Source: Bacteroides sp.
GTDB lineage: Bacteria > Bacteroidota > Bacteroidia > Bacteroidales > Bacteroidaceae
Direction of reading: 5' to 3'
NCBI GenBank assembly: GCA_020861095.1
Contig: JAJBTC010000212.1
Location: 24,904-88,903, forward strand
Length of the DNA stretch: 64,000 nucleotides
Numbering within the stretch: position 1 is the stretch's first letter; each line of letters opens with the position of its first letter. Positions 37,181 through 46,225 of this stretch are shown piece after piece. Below the pieces are notes generated by a model. That model ran no database searches, was not told the DNA's origin, and was given only the letters and a program-made list of their open reading frames with translations. The translations under genes were made by a program, and so were the position numbers.

Positions 37181-38914
37181 ATGAACATTTTAGAACTAAG
37201 TGAACAGGAAATTATCCGGCGTAACAGTCTGAATGAACTGCGCGAGCTGGGGATCGACCCCTATCCCGCGGCCGAATATGTGACCAACGCATTTTCAACC
37301 GATATAAAATCCGAATTCAAAGACGATGAAGAGAAACCACGGCAGGTGACTATTGCCGGACGCATGATGAGCCGACGCATCATGGGCAAAGCCTCTTTCA
37401 TCGAATTGCAGGACTCCAAAGGACGGATCCAGGTGTATATCACCCGTGACGATATCTGTCCGGGAGAGAACAAAGACCTGTACAATGTGGTGTTTAAACG
37501 CCTGTTCGACCTGGGCGATTTCATCGGTATCGAAGGATATGTATTCCGCACACAGATGGGTGAGATCAGCGTACACGCGCAAAAACTTACCGTATTGGCC
37601 AAATCCATCAAACCGCTGCCTATCGTAAAATACAAAGACGGTGTGGCATACGACTCGTTTGAAGATCCGGAACTGCGTTACCGCCAGCGCTATGTAGACC
37701 TGGTGGTGAACGAAGGGGTCAGAGATATATTTATCAAACGCAACAAGATCTACTCTTCCATGCGCGAGTATTTCGATAGCCGGGGCTATATGGAAGTAGA
37801 GACCCCGGTATTGCAGACCATACCCGGCGGAGCAGCCGCGCGCCCGTTCATCACCCATCACAACGCGCTGGATATTCCGTTGTACCTGCGTATCGCCAAC
37901 GAACTCTATCTGAAAAGACTGATCGTCGGTGGTTTTGAAGGGGTATACGAATTCTCCAAGAACTTCCGCAACGAAGGGATGGACCGCACACACAATCCGG
38001 AGTTTACCTGTATGGAGATCTACGTAGCTTATAAAGACTACAACTGGATGATGGAAGTCACGGAAAATATGTTCGAGAAGATCTGTATGGATGTCAACGG
38101 CACCACCCAAGTGAAGGTGGGAGAACATGAGATCGACTTCAAGGCCCCTTACAAACGGGTGACCATCCTGGGAGCCATTCAGGAACACACCGGATACGAT
38201 CTGGCAGGCAAGTCGGAAGAAGAGATCCGTGAGATATGCCGCAAACTGAATATGGAGATCGACGCTACGATGGGAAAAGGCAAGCTCATTGATGAGATCT
38301 TCGGAGAATTCTGCGAAGGAAAGTACATACAACCCACCTTTGTGACCGACTATCCGGTAGAGATGTCGCCGCTGACCAAAAAACACCGCGACAATCCGGA
38401 ACTGACGGAGCGCTTCGAACTGATGGTAGGTGGTAAAGAGTTGTGTAATGCCTATTCGGAACTGAACGACCCGATCGATCAGCTGGAACGTTTCCAGGAT
38501 CAGCTGAAACTCAGCGAAAAGGGAGACGACGAGGCCATGTTCATCGACATGGACTTTGTGCGCGCCCTGGAATACGGTATGCCGCCTACATCGGGAATGG
38601 GCATCGGGATGGACCGCCTGACGATGCTGATGACCGGTCAGACGGCCATACAGGAAGTGCTCTTCTTCCCGCAGATGCGCCCGGAAAAGACGATCAGAAA
38701 AGATCATGTATCGAAATACATCGAACTGGGTATTCCGGAAGAGTGGGTACAGGTGATCCAGAAAGCCGGCTATCACTTAGTAGAAGATATGAAAGGTGTG
38801 AATCCGCAGAAACTCCATCAGGATATTTGCGGGATCAACAAGAAATACAAACTCGAATTGATCAGCCCGTCAGTCCATGACGTATCCGGATGGGTGGAAA
38901 AACTTAACTCCTAA
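37181..38914 (+). CDS. lysS: Lysyl-tRNA synthetase, class II
   Basis: 577 residues from MNILELSEQEIIRRNSL; an upstream in-frame Met (37136) lies within the promoter and is rejected. The N-terminal OB-fold (TIAGRMMSRRIMGKASFIEL) binds the anticodon. The class-II catalytic core has motif 2 (EFSKNFRNEGMDRTHNPEF) and motif 3 (GMGIGMDRLTMLMTG). A C-terminal tail of about 70 residues after motif 3 is longer than in E. coli and is common in Bacteroidetes. It charges tRNA-Lys. Followed by gpsA after 3 nt, so cotranscribed. Confidence 0.98.
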   Translation: MNILELSEQEIIRRNSLNELRELGIDPYPAAEYVTNAFSTDIKSEFKDDEEKPRQVTIAGRMMSRRIMGKASFIELQDSKGRIQVYITRDDICPGENKDLYNVVFKRLFDLGDFIGIEGYVFRTQMGEISVHAQKLTVLAKSIKPLPIVKYKDGVAYDSFEDPELRYRQRYVDLVVNEGVRDIFIKRNKIYSSMREYFDSRGYMEVETPVLQTIPGGAAARPFITHHNALDIPLYLRIANELYLKRLIVGGFEGVYEFSKNFRNEGMDRTHNPEFTCMEIYVAYKDYNWMMEVTENMFEKICMDVNGTTQVKVGEHEIDFKAPYKRVTILGAIQEHTGYDLAGKSEEEIREICRKLNMEIDATMGKGKLIDEIFGEFCEGKYIQPTFVTDYPVEMSPLTKKHRDNPELTERFELMVGGKELCNAYSELNDPIDQLERFQDQLKLSEKGDDEAMFIDMDFVRALEYGMPPTSGMGIGMDRLTMLMTGQTAIQEVLFFPQMRPEKTIRKDHVSKYIELGIPEEWVQVIQKAGYHLVEDMKGVNPQKLHQDICGINKKYKLELISPSVHDVSGWVEKLNS

Positions 38915-38917
38915 GTA

Positions 38918-39916
38918 ATGAAACTACCCGGTAAGATAGCGATCATCGGCGGAGGGAGCTGGGCCACAGCCATTGCAAAGATGGTGCTCACTCAGGAAGG
39001 TGATAGTATAAACTGGTATATGAGACGGGACGACCGGATCACAGACTTCAAACGTCTGGGACACAATCCGGCCTACCTGACCTCTGTCAAGTTCAATACC
39101 AAGCAGATCCGGTTCAGTTCCAATATCAACGATATTGTGAAAGAATCGGATACGCTGATCTTCGCCACCCCCTCGCCCTATCTGAAGTCGCATCTGAAGA
39201 AGTTCAAGACCCGCATCCGTGACAAATTCATCATCACGGCCATCAAGGGGATTGTGCCGGATGACAACCTGATCATCTCGGAATACTTTACCAAAGAATA
39301 CGGCGTACCTCCGGAAAATATTGCTATGCTGGGAGGTCCCTGCCATGCGGAAGAGGTAGCGTTGGAGCGCCTCTCCTACCTGACCATCGCCTGCCCGGAC
39401 AAGGACAAAGCCCGTATCTTTGCCCGCAGGCTCGGCAGTAGCTTTATCAAGACTTCTGTGACAGACGACATTGCCGGGATCGAATACAGTTCGGTACTGA
39501 AAAATGTCTATGCCATTGCGGCAGGTATCTGTAGCGGTCTCAAGTATGGAGATAACTTCCAGGCGGTGCTTATGTCCAACGCGGTGCAGGAGATGAACCG
39601 TTTCCTGAATACCATGCACCCGCTCAACCGGAATGTGGACGAGTCTGCCTACCTGGGAGACCTGCTGGTGACCAGCTATTCCAACTTCAGCCGCAACCGC
39701 ACGTTCGGTACCATGATCGGAAAAGGCTATTCGGTAAAAAGTGCACAGATAGAGATGGAAATGATTGCCGAAGGCTATTACGGTACCAAGTGCATCAAAG
39801 AGATAAATAAACACCATCATGTGAACATGCCGATTCTGGATGCTGTTTACAATATATTGTATGAGCGGATCTCTCCCATGATCGAGATCAAGCTGTTGAC
39901 AGATTCTTTCCGCTGA
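38918..39916 (+). CDS. gpsA: NAD(P)-dependent glycerol-3-phosphate dehydrogenase
   Basis: 332 residues. The Rossmann motif IAIIGGGSWATAIAKM, the binding region TAIKGIVPDDNLI, the catalytic-Lys region VLKNVYAIAAGICSG and a C-terminal helical domain fit GpsA. It reduces dihydroxyacetone phosphate to glycerol-3-phosphate for phospholipid synthesis in the cytosol. It begins 3 nt after the lysS stop and is followed by pgi after 58 nt, the lysS-gpsA-pgi order being familiar in Bacteroidales. Confidence 0.97.
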   Translation: MKLPGKIAIIGGGSWATAIAKMVLTQEGDSINWYMRRDDRITDFKRLGHNPAYLTSVKFNTKQIRFSSNINDIVKESDTLIFATPSPYLKSHLKKFKTRIRDKFIITAIKGIVPDDNLIISEYFTKEYGVPPENIAMLGGPCHAEEVALERLSYLTIACPDKDKARIFARRLGSSFIKTSVTDDIAGIEYSSVLKNVYAIAAGICSGLKYGDNFQAVLMSNAVQEMNRFLNTMHPLNRNVDESAYLGDLLVTSYSNFSRNRTFGTMIGKGYSVKSAQIEMEMIAEGYYGTKCIKEINKHHHVNMPILDAVYNILYERISPMIEIKLLTDSFR

Positions 39917-39974
39917 TGGCTGATCGGTGATCGGCCTGCATCATCAGAATAGTTATTCTCTAAAAATAAAGAAT

Positions 39975-41312
39975 ATGATAACTTTAGACATTCAAAAAAC
40001 ATTGGGGTTTATCTCCAAAGAGGCGGTTTATGACTATGAAAGCCAGGCTAAAGCCGCGCGTGCAGCTTTGGAGAACGGTACAGGAAAAGGAAATGACTTC
40101 TTAGGATGGCTGCATCTGCCCTCCTCTATCACCGCGGAACAACTGGCAGACCTGAAAGCTACGGCTCAGGTGATGCGTGAGAATTGCGAAGTGGTAGTGG
40201 TGGCCGGTATCGGTGGCAGTTACCTGGGAGCACGTGCCGTCATTGAAGCTTTGTCGAACAGTTTCACCTGGTTGCAGGAGAAAAAAGAAAATCCGGTGAT
40301 CCTGTATGCCGGACACAATATCGGTGAAGACTATTTGTATGAACTGACCGGATACCTGAAAGATAAGAAATTCGGTGTGATCAACATCTCCAAATCAGGT
40401 ACTACCACTGAAACTGCCCTGGCTTTCCGCCTGCTGAAAAAGCAATGCGAAGATCAGCGTGGCAAAGAGATGGCAAAGAAGGTGATCGTAGCCATTACAG
40501 ATGCTCACAAAGGAGCTGCACGCGTCACTGCCGACAACGAAGGATATAAGTCTTTCATTATTCCCGATAACGTAGGCGGACGCTTCTCCGTACTGACCCC
40601 TGTAGGTTTGTTGCCTATCGCCATTGCCGGATTTGATATCGAAAGATTAGTAGCCGGTGCTGTGGATATGGAGAAAACCTGCGGAGTGGATACTCCATTT
40701 GCGGAGAACCCTGCCGCGATCTATGCAGCTACCCGCAACGAACTGTATAAAAACGGAAAGAAGATCGAGATCTTAGTCAATTACAATCCTAAACTCCATT
40801 ATGTAAGTGAATGGTGGAAGCAGCTGTACGGTGAGTCGGAAGGAAAAGAGCACAAAGGGATCTTCCCGGCGGCTGTAGACTTCTCTACCGATCTGCATTC
40901 CATGGGACAGTGGATACAGGAAGGAGAACGCACCATTTTCGAAACCGTGATCTCTGTAGAAAAGGTGAATCATACCTTGACGGTGCCTTCGGATGAAGCT
41001 AACTTAGACGGTCTGAACTTCCTCGCGGGAAAACGGGTGGACGAAGTGAACAAGATGGCCGAACTGGGAACCCAGCTGGCACACGTAGACGGCGGAGTAC
41101 CGAATATACGCATTGTGGTTTCGGACCTGAGCGAATATACCATCGGAGAGTTGCTCTATTTCTTTGAAATAGCCTGTGGCATCAGCGGATATATCCTCGG
41201 GGTGAATCCGTTCGATCAGCCGGGGGTAGAAGCATACAAGAAAAATATGTTTGCTCTGTTAGATAAACCGGGATACGAAGAAGAGTCTAAAGCGATACGG
41301 GCCAGACTCTGA
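39975..41312 (+). CDS. pgi: Glucose-6-phosphate isomerase
   Basis: 445 residues from [18 protein letters not shown]; the open frame begins earlier but without support. Two SIS domains are visible with [35 protein letters not shown] and [16 protein letters not shown]. The length fits the shorter Firmicutes/Bacteroidetes form. It interconverts glucose-6-phosphate and fructose-6-phosphate in glycolysis. It is the last gene of the lysS-gpsA-pgi run, followed by a GC-rich terminator. Confidence 0.98.
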   Translation: MITLDIQKTLGFISKEAVYDYESQAKAARAALENGTGKGNDFLGWLHLPSSITAEQLADLKATAQVMRENCEVVVVAGIGGSYLGARAVIEALSNSFTWLQEKKENPVILYAGHNIGEDYLYELTGYLKDKKFGVINISKSGTTTETALAFRLLKKQCEDQRGKEMAKKVIVAITDAHKGAARVTADNEGYKSFIIPDNVGGRFSVLTPVGLLPIAIAGFDIERLVAGAVDMEKTCGVDTPFAENPAAIYAATRNELYKNGKKIEILVNYNPKLHYVSEWWKQLYGESEGKEHKGIFPAAVDFSTDLHSMGQWIQEGERTIFETVISVEKVNHTLTVPSDEANLDGLNFLAGKRVDEVNKMAELGTQLAHVDGGVPNIRIVVSDLSEYTIGELLYFFEIACGISGYILGVNPFDQPGVEAYKKNMFALLDKPGYEEESKAIRARL

Positions 41313-41330
41313 TCAAATGCCTATACACTA

Positions 41331-41364
41331 AAAAAGCGGCGCTTCCTATCGGGCGCCGCTTTTT
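41331..41364. terminator. Bidirectional hairpin terminator between pgi and a lipoprotein gene
   Basis: AAAAAGCGGCGC pairs with GCGCCGCTTTTT around a short loop, with A/T runs on both sides. It ends pgi (rightward) and the convergent lipoprotein gene (leftward). Confidence 0.9.
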
Positions 41365-41380
41365 ATATCTCCTCTCAGGA

Positions 41381-41947
41381 TCAGATCCTGCTTTCCGTAT
41401 TCTCTTTTACATCCTCCGGTTCAGGTTCTATTTCTATCCTTTCCCCCGTCTGAAGCAGTAATTTCACTTCTCCTCCCTGATCGGGCTTGGCTCTGGAAGA
41501 AAGATAAAATCCTACTTCAGCTTCATTCTCCTGCGAAGTACGGATATTCACCCGTGCAGTAACCTCACTTTTGGTAACGCCATCTACAAATCCTAATAAT
41601 CCATCCTCGGGATTGGTAAAATTGGAATCATCCGTCACATCGTCTTCGTCGTAGTCAGAGATAGTAACCCGGATCACGTTGCTCAGATCGCCATCCTCCC
41701 CCTGAACCAAAGAAGCGTAAAAAGACTTCAGCTCCGCACCTTTTCCATCCAGCCGCATCACTAAGGTCAGTACATCGTTCCGGGTAAGAACAGGAAGTTC
41801 TTCCGGATCAGATGAATAGTCCGTGTCACCGTCATTCAGATAGATCTCCAGCACACTTATCAGTGGTGTATCATCCGCATCCGAATCTGTGCAACCCGAA
41901 AGCCCAATGACCGTGAACACACTCAGTATCAGCAATATTTTATTCAT
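41381..41947 (-). CDS. Acidic lipoprotein of unknown function
   Basis: 188 residues with lipoprotein signal MNKILLILSVFTVIGLSGC (lipobox LSGC). After the Cys comes a highly acidic region (TDSDADDTPLISVLEIYLND), which could serve as a surface-export signal. The remainder is predicted beta-rich, with a long acidic tail (RIEIEPEPEDVKENTES). No family recognised. It is convergent with pgi and divergent from the HAD gene, whose promoter region it shares. Confidence 0.8.
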   Translation of the reverse strand: MNKILLILSVFTVIGLSGCTDSDADDTPLISVLEIYLNDGDTDYSSDPEELPVLTRNDVLTLVMRLDGKGAELKSFYASLVQGEDGDLSNVIRVTISDYDEDDVTDDSNFTNPEDGLLGFVDGVTKSEVTARVNIRTSQENEAEVGFYLSSRAKPDQGGEVKLLLQTGERIEIEPEPEDVKENTESRI

Positions 41948-41967
41948 GTAACCTGTTGATTGTGATG

Positions 41968-41997
41968 CAAAAATAAGTATTATATTTTAAAGCGCAA
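41968..41997 (-). promoter_or_regulatory. Promoter of the acidic lipoprotein gene
   Basis: On the minus strand, TTTG at 41997-41994, an 18-nt spacer and TATTTTTG at 41975-41968; the start codon is at 41947. The -33 element lies only 7 bp from the -7 element of the divergent HAD promoter. Confidence 0.7.
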
Positions 41998-42003
41998 AAA
42001 TAG

Positions 42004-42011
42004 TATCTTTG
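42004..42011 (+). promoter_or_regulatory. Promoter -7 element of the HAD phosphatase gene
   Basis: TATCTTTG matches TAnnTTTG; the start codon is at 42038. The -33 region (about 41980-41988) is AT-rich without a clear TTTG and overlaps the divergent promoter. Confidence 0.6.
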
Positions 42012-42037
42012 CATTTCATAAAAACAACATTTATATT

Positions 42038-42778
42038 ATGTATCAGGAAGCTATCACAAACTATCTCCGCCACTCTCCATACACTTCGTTCTCAATCAGA
42101 TCGGTACTGTTCGATATGGATGGAGTCCTGTTCAACTCCATGCCCTATCATGCGGAAGCCTGGCACCATGCCATGACTGCTCAGGGACATACATTCAGCC
42201 GTGAAGAAGCCTACCTACATGAAGGGCGTACCGGTGCGGGCACGATCCATATCGTCTACAACCGCGAGCATCACCGTGATGCTACTCCGGAAGAGGTGCA
42301 ATCCCTTTACCGGCTCAAAACAGAGGAATTCAACAAGTATCCGCAGGCAGAGCCTCTGCCCGGTGCCCGGGAAATGCTACAACGGGTAAAAACAGAAGGA
42401 TTGATCCCTACGGTAGTCACCGGATCGGCACAGGATTCTCTACTGGGCAAGCTGGAGCATTTCTTTCCCGGTACATTCCGCAAAGATCTGATGGTCACTG
42501 CCTACGATGTTAAGTATGGCAAACCCAACCCCGAACCCTACCTCATAGCCTTGAAAAAGGGAGGTTTACAGGCCAATGAAGCCATAGTTATCGAAAATGC
42601 TCCACTGGGAGTAAAGGCTGCACATCAGGCAGGGATATTTACCATTGCCGTAAACACAGGGCCTCTGGAAGACCGGATACTGCTGGATGCAGGTGCGGAT
42701 CTATTATTCCCCTGTATGCAAGCGTTGTGCGACCAATGGCTTACGCTTCATAAAGAATTGAAAAATACAAGTATATAA
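42038..42778 (+). CDS. HAD-superfamily phosphatase (beta-phosphoglucomutase-like)
   Basis: 246 residues. HAD motif I is SVLFDMDGVLFNSMPYHAE, motif II IPTVVTGSAQ, and motifs III/IV are KYGKPNPEPYLIAL and VIENAPLGVKAA. The cap inserted after motif I is of the beta-phosphoglucomutase type (subfamily I). It would remove or move phosphate on a small sugar phosphate; the true substrate is unknown. A decayed IS starts 20 bp after its stop, so its natural downstream context may be altered. Confidence 0.93.
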   Translation: MYQEAITNYLRHSPYTSFSIRSVLFDMDGVLFNSMPYHAEAWHHAMTAQGHTFSREEAYLHEGRTGAGTIHIVYNREHHRDATPEEVQSLYRLKTEEFNKYPQAEPLPGAREMLQRVKTEGLIPTVVTGSAQDSLLGKLEHFFPGTFRKDLMVTAYDVKYGKPNPEPYLIALKKGGLQANEAIVIENAPLGVKAAHQAGIFTIAVNTGPLEDRILLDAGADLLFPCMQALCDQWLTLHKELKNTSI

Positions 42779-42846
42779 AAAGGGAATATTCAAAAAAGTG
42801 AAGTGACCCCCTAAAGTTAGACATAGAACTTTAAGGGTTTCTTATT

Positions 42847-43370
42847 ATGTATAGAAAACATTCATTTGAAGAAAAGCTAAATTTAGTGAGCCAGGTAAAA
42901 TCCGGTATTTCACTAAAGTTGGTAGCAAGAAAGTATGATTTAGAACCAAAGCTGCTTCGTCATTGGGTGGGTCTTTATGATAAATATGGTGAATCGGGTC
43001 TTGAAAAACGGTTCCATATCAGAGTAACTACACAAGTTAAAGAACAAATCGCTGGTCAAATAGTGGAGAATAGTATATCTTTACCCCAAGATGCTTGCTC
43101 TACTCCGTAAGTGAGTATGCATTAAAGAGTTGGATTAAAATAGTAAAAGTCTGTGGTTACACAGCTCTGTCAGAACAGAAGAAGCCCGGGCGTCCACTAA
43201 ATAGTATGGGAAGACCCAAGAAAAAGTCGGCACAGACTGAGCTTGAGAAACTTCAAATGCAGAATGCTCGTCTGAAAACTGAAGTCGCACTATTAAAAAA
43301 AGTTACAGCCTTAGTCGAAGCAAAAGAAGCCCGCGAACGCATGAATGGGAAGAAGCCATCGAAGAACTAA
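42847..43370 (+). pseudogene. IS3-family transposase ORFA, frameshifted
   Basis: The first part (MYRKHSFEEKLNLVSQVKSG) is a helix-turn-helix that continues to a stop at 43110. A second frame from about 43095 carries YSVSEYALKSWIKIVK and a leucine-zipper-like stretch (TELEKLQMQNARLKTEVALL), as in ORFA of IS3/IS150-type elements. One indel near 43080-43100 accounts for the break. In intact elements ORFA binds the terminal repeats. Confidence 0.75.
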
Positions 43371-43396
43371 GGCCCCAGCATGATGTTGCAATTCTA

Positions 43397-44202
43397 TTGA
43401 GTTGTAAGCAGATGGCTCGTTCTGTATTTTATTACCACCGGAAAAGATTGGGTGTTAAGGATAAATATAAATGCCAAAAAGAAGAAATAAGGCGTATATA
43501 TCATCTGCACAAAGGCAGATATAGCTATCGACGGATAACTATCGAGATGCAAAATCTGGGCTATAAGATAAACCCTAAAACCGTTCAAAAACTAATGGGT
43601 ATGTTGGATCTCAAATGTAAGATAAGGAAAGTACGTTACCGATCATACAAAACAGAGGTGGGTAAGGTTGTCCAAAATGTCCTTGAGAGAACCTTTAAAG
43701 CCCGTTTGCCTAATCAGAAATGGGCTACGGAGGTGACACAGATAAACAGGAAAGATCAGAAGATATACCTATCTCCTATAATTGACCTGTTCAATGGAGC
43801 AATCATCTCTTATAGCACATCCAAAAGTACAAATATGAAAATGATAAGTCAAATGTCAGATAAAGCTTTTGGAAAGGTACAGTATACAGAAGGATTTATC
43901 TTACATGCTGACCAGGGATGGCACTATCAGCAAGCTGGGTATCGGAAAGCATGACAAGAGCAGGGTATTGTCCAGAGTATGTCCCCAAAGGAAACTGGCT
44001 GAACAATTCAGTAGTTGAAAACTTTTTCGGAATCATGAAAACAGAACTTTTATATGCACAAAAGTTTGAAACGGTACAGGATTTTATTATCTCTTTAGAG
44101 GAATATCTGGAATATTATAATAATCAAAGAATAAAATGAAGATTAAAGGGAAAGAGCCCTGTGCAATACAAGGCTCTTATAAATAATAGAAATTGTAAAT
44201 AG
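43397..44202 (+). pseudogene. IS3-family transposase ORFB (rve integrase core), inactivated
   Basis: The HTH_21-like start (MARSVFYYHRKRLG) and the rve core (NQKWATEVTQI, YLSPIIDLFNGAIISYS, LHADQGWHYQ) are present, then the frame breaks near 43930-43955. The continuation from about 43918 holds NSVVENFFGIMKTELLY, and an in-frame TGA at 44137-44139 cuts the last 20 residues (RLKGKSPVQYK). The first catalytic Asp, normally WxTDVTE, is Glu here (WATEVTQ). It cannot be functional. Confidence 0.85.
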
Positions 44203-44623
44203 TCTAACTTTTCGGGGTCACTTCATTTCAATACCTTTTTAGATTTTCCTTTGTTTCGAATGATTCATGTACGGCAATTATAAGGTTGTTTCAGCGGAAC
44301 TTTCTTTTTGATAAGTTGAATGAATCAGTCTCCGTATCAAGATGGATGATAGTGGCTTCATTTATATATTTTCTGTATTCTCTTCATTGTAGAAGTAAGA
44401 TTTCTCTGATCAGTCCTATAAAGAAAATAAAGGGAAAGACCAACATAGTTTGCTGGTCTTTCGTGCCGGCACTAAAACTCTACCAGAAAAGAGATATAGA
44501 AAAATTTATCCACCCTGCCAGGCTACTTACAGGCTATATAATAATAGAGGCCAACATCACATGAAACGAATATCATCCGTTCTCATTATCGAGACAACAA
44601 CCTAACCTTTAACCCCTTAAATA

Positions 44624-44779
44624 ATGACACGTCTTTCAAACATTAAGTACCCTCAGGAGGATGCAAGGATCGCACAAACCAGATACATCTTTCTTCCCGG
44701 ATCTGAAACCCTTACCAATCGGGATACAGTGACTATTTCAAGCAAAAAAATACGCACTTTTCCCCTAAAGGGTATATAG
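44624..44779 (+). CDS. Possible small ORF (51 aa), unknown
   Basis: An ATG at 44624 opens 51 codons (MTRLSNIKYPQEDARIAQTR...) ending TAG at 44777-44779. It is hydrophilic with no recognised motif. Its position just ahead of two phage-tail-like genes suggests a small phage gene or the stub of a larger one. Support is only the open frame. Confidence 0.25.
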   Translation: MTRLSNIKYPQEDARIAQTRYIFLPGSETLTNRDTVTISSKKIRTFPLKGI

Positions 44780-44956
44780 TATTAGAGAGGGAAAGAGAGC
44801 CCTCACCTACAGTCAGGAGATCTCACTGTAGCAAGAAACCATATAATGATCCTGGTTGAGAGGTCAGGCAAGAATTTTTTACACGATATATAACCATTGA
44901 AAAATGTACCGGAGCAACACCCAGAGATTAAAAAGTATCCATTTATACAACAAAAT

Positions 44957-45190
44957 ATGAGAAAGAATAACGAAACACCTGCCACAACATCATGGGGCAA
45001 AAACCCTAAGGATACTATACCTGAGCCTATGGAGCAGGCAACCTATAAAGAGATCCTTATCACGGGCCGCATAAACCATCTCCACTCATGGAGAACAGAG
45101 GTAAAAGTCCCGGTGACCAACCGTACGGATAACTATCCTGAACTAATAATGAAAGAAAAAGTCTCAGTTTACAGAATATCAACTTTTTAA
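44957..45190 (+). CDS. Possible small protein upstream of the tail-like genes
   Basis: 77 residues from MRKNNETPATTSWGKNPKD (the frame opens 60 nt earlier). The end is 11 bp before the next start, with tight spacing typical of phage gene runs. No family recognised; basic and hydrophilic with no signal peptide. It might be a real phage structural or accessory protein. Confidence 0.4.
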   Translation: MRKNNETPATTSWGKNPKDTIPEPMEQATYKEILITGRINHLHSWRTEVKVPVTNRTDNYPELIMKEKVSVYRISTF

Positions 45191-45201
45191 TCCCAATAAT
45201 T

Positions 45202-46224
45202 ATGTATAGTTGCAATGCGCGAATACCCCATACTTTTGATGTATCAGATGGAGCGAAAGTGTCGTATGATATCTGGATAGGCGACACACAGATTTATTCA
45301 GGGGAGATACTCCCCTTTGGGGCGGATGCTACCCTTACGATTGATATATCCAAGCAGTGCCGCACATATATGCAGGCCTATTACGAAAGGCTTTCATTGG
45401 ACGGTATAGCTGTCCGTAATGTACCCATTGACGGACTTTTCTCTACTGTACAGACCTTCCGGGTTTCTTCATTGAGTAATCAGGGGGCCAACGCTCCGGA
45501 TGTTTCTTATGTGGTTTGTTATGACTACAATACCGATTACATCAGCGAATTGCGGAATAGAAGAGGATTGAACCACCCTTTGTTCCTGAAAGCCGATCCC
45601 CGTCAAAGACTTTTTGTCTCCGGGGTCAATTACGGTGCAGAAAAGCAGCAGTATGGGTACAGAATAAATGAAGAGGATTTACAACTATTCACGATAGAGC
45701 ATTCTGACGTATACCACCTTTTTTCGGTCAATCTGGGTGTACTGAATGTGTCTGCCGGAGATTCGGTCACCCTGATTATGGGAGACGCAAACAATCCCGT
45801 GCAAACGCATACATACCTCATTACGGAGCCTTGCAGCAACCGATATGTCCTTTATTATGTCAATAAAGCAGGAGGGTTTGATTCCCTGTTGTGTCAGGGA
45901 CGCACTACGGTATCCTGGTCGCCCGAGCGTACAGATGTAAACCTATACAACGACATAAGCAACCGGCAGGACTGGGAACAGAAAAGATTGCATCAACAGG
46001 TGGAAAAACGATACGAGTTGAATACTAATCTGCTACCGGCAGATTCACTTCCGGGGATCGATGAACTGATCTACTCTCCCAGGGTCTTTATACACGACCT
46101 GCACATAGATACCATCACATCGTGTCTGATCACCAATACGAGTTACACCGTCAAAGAGCACCCATATGACCTGCCACAATATACGATTGGTGTAAAAGAA
46201 TCGCAAAAACACATAAGGAACTGA
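45202..46224 (+). CDS. Phage-tail-like protein of unknown family
   Basis: 340 residues without a signal peptide, predicted mostly beta (YDIWIGDTQIYSGEILPFG, ATLTIDISKQCRTYMQAYYE, DLPQYTIGVKESQKHI). It ends one base before the start of the 1159-residue tail-like gene, so they are cotranscribed. The pairing and beta-rich composition are like tail/baseplate gene pairs of Bacteroidetes phages, which is inference. No capsid, portal, terminase or integrase gene is in the window, so it is an orphan module. Confidence 0.7.
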   Translation: MYSCNARIPHTFDVSDGAKVSYDIWIGDTQIYSGEILPFGADATLTIDISKQCRTYMQAYYERLSLDGIAVRNVPIDGLFSTVQTFRVSSLSNQGANAPDVSYVVCYDYNTDYISELRNRRGLNHPLFLKADPRQRLFVSGVNYGAEKQQYGYRINEEDLQLFTIEHSDVYHLFSVNLGVLNVSAGDSVTLIMGDANNPVQTHTYLITEPCSNRYVLYYVNKAGGFDSLLCQGRTTVSWSPERTDVNLYNDISNRQDWEQKRLHQQVEKRYELNTNLLPADSLPGIDELIYSPRVFIHDLHIDTITSCLITNTSYTVKEHPYDLPQYTIGVKESQKHIRN

Positions 46225-46225
46225 T

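Larger units (their letters stand above)
42799..44225 (+). mobile_element. IS3-family insertion sequence, decayed (1427 bp)
   Basis: Terminal inverted repeats of 24 bp with 22 matches: left 42799-42822 (TGAAGTGACCCCCTAAAG...), right 44202-44225 (rc TGAAGTGACCCCGAAAAG...). It holds ORFA and ORFB remnants of an IS3-family transposase, both interrupted. No clear target duplication is seen beside the ends (AAG left, TTT right). It marks the left border of the phage-like island. Confidence 0.85.
44226..45201. other. Low-GC island stretch with only weak small ORFs
   Basis: A 976-bp stretch between the IS and the first tail-like gene. Apart from the two small open frames listed separately (44624-44779 and 44957-45190) I see no gene. 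A weak hairpin (AAAGACCA...TGGTCTTT, 44435-44461) lacks a clear T-run. It may be the eroded remainder of a larger phage segment; that is inference. Confidence 0.45.

Noticed and set aside
37295..38776. 493-codon open frame antisense to lysS
   Set aside because: Rich in His, Phe and Val as expected from the complement of a conserved gene; lysS motifs on the plus strand are unambiguous.
38924..39820. Antisense open frame over gpsA
   Set aside because: Same reason: shadow of a conserved housekeeping gene.
44202..44225. CGGGGTCACT shared by the IS end and the tRNA-Arg 3' end
   Set aside because: The shared word is part of the IS terminal inverted repeat at both ends, so a 10-bp match to the tRNA is best taken as chance, not an att site.
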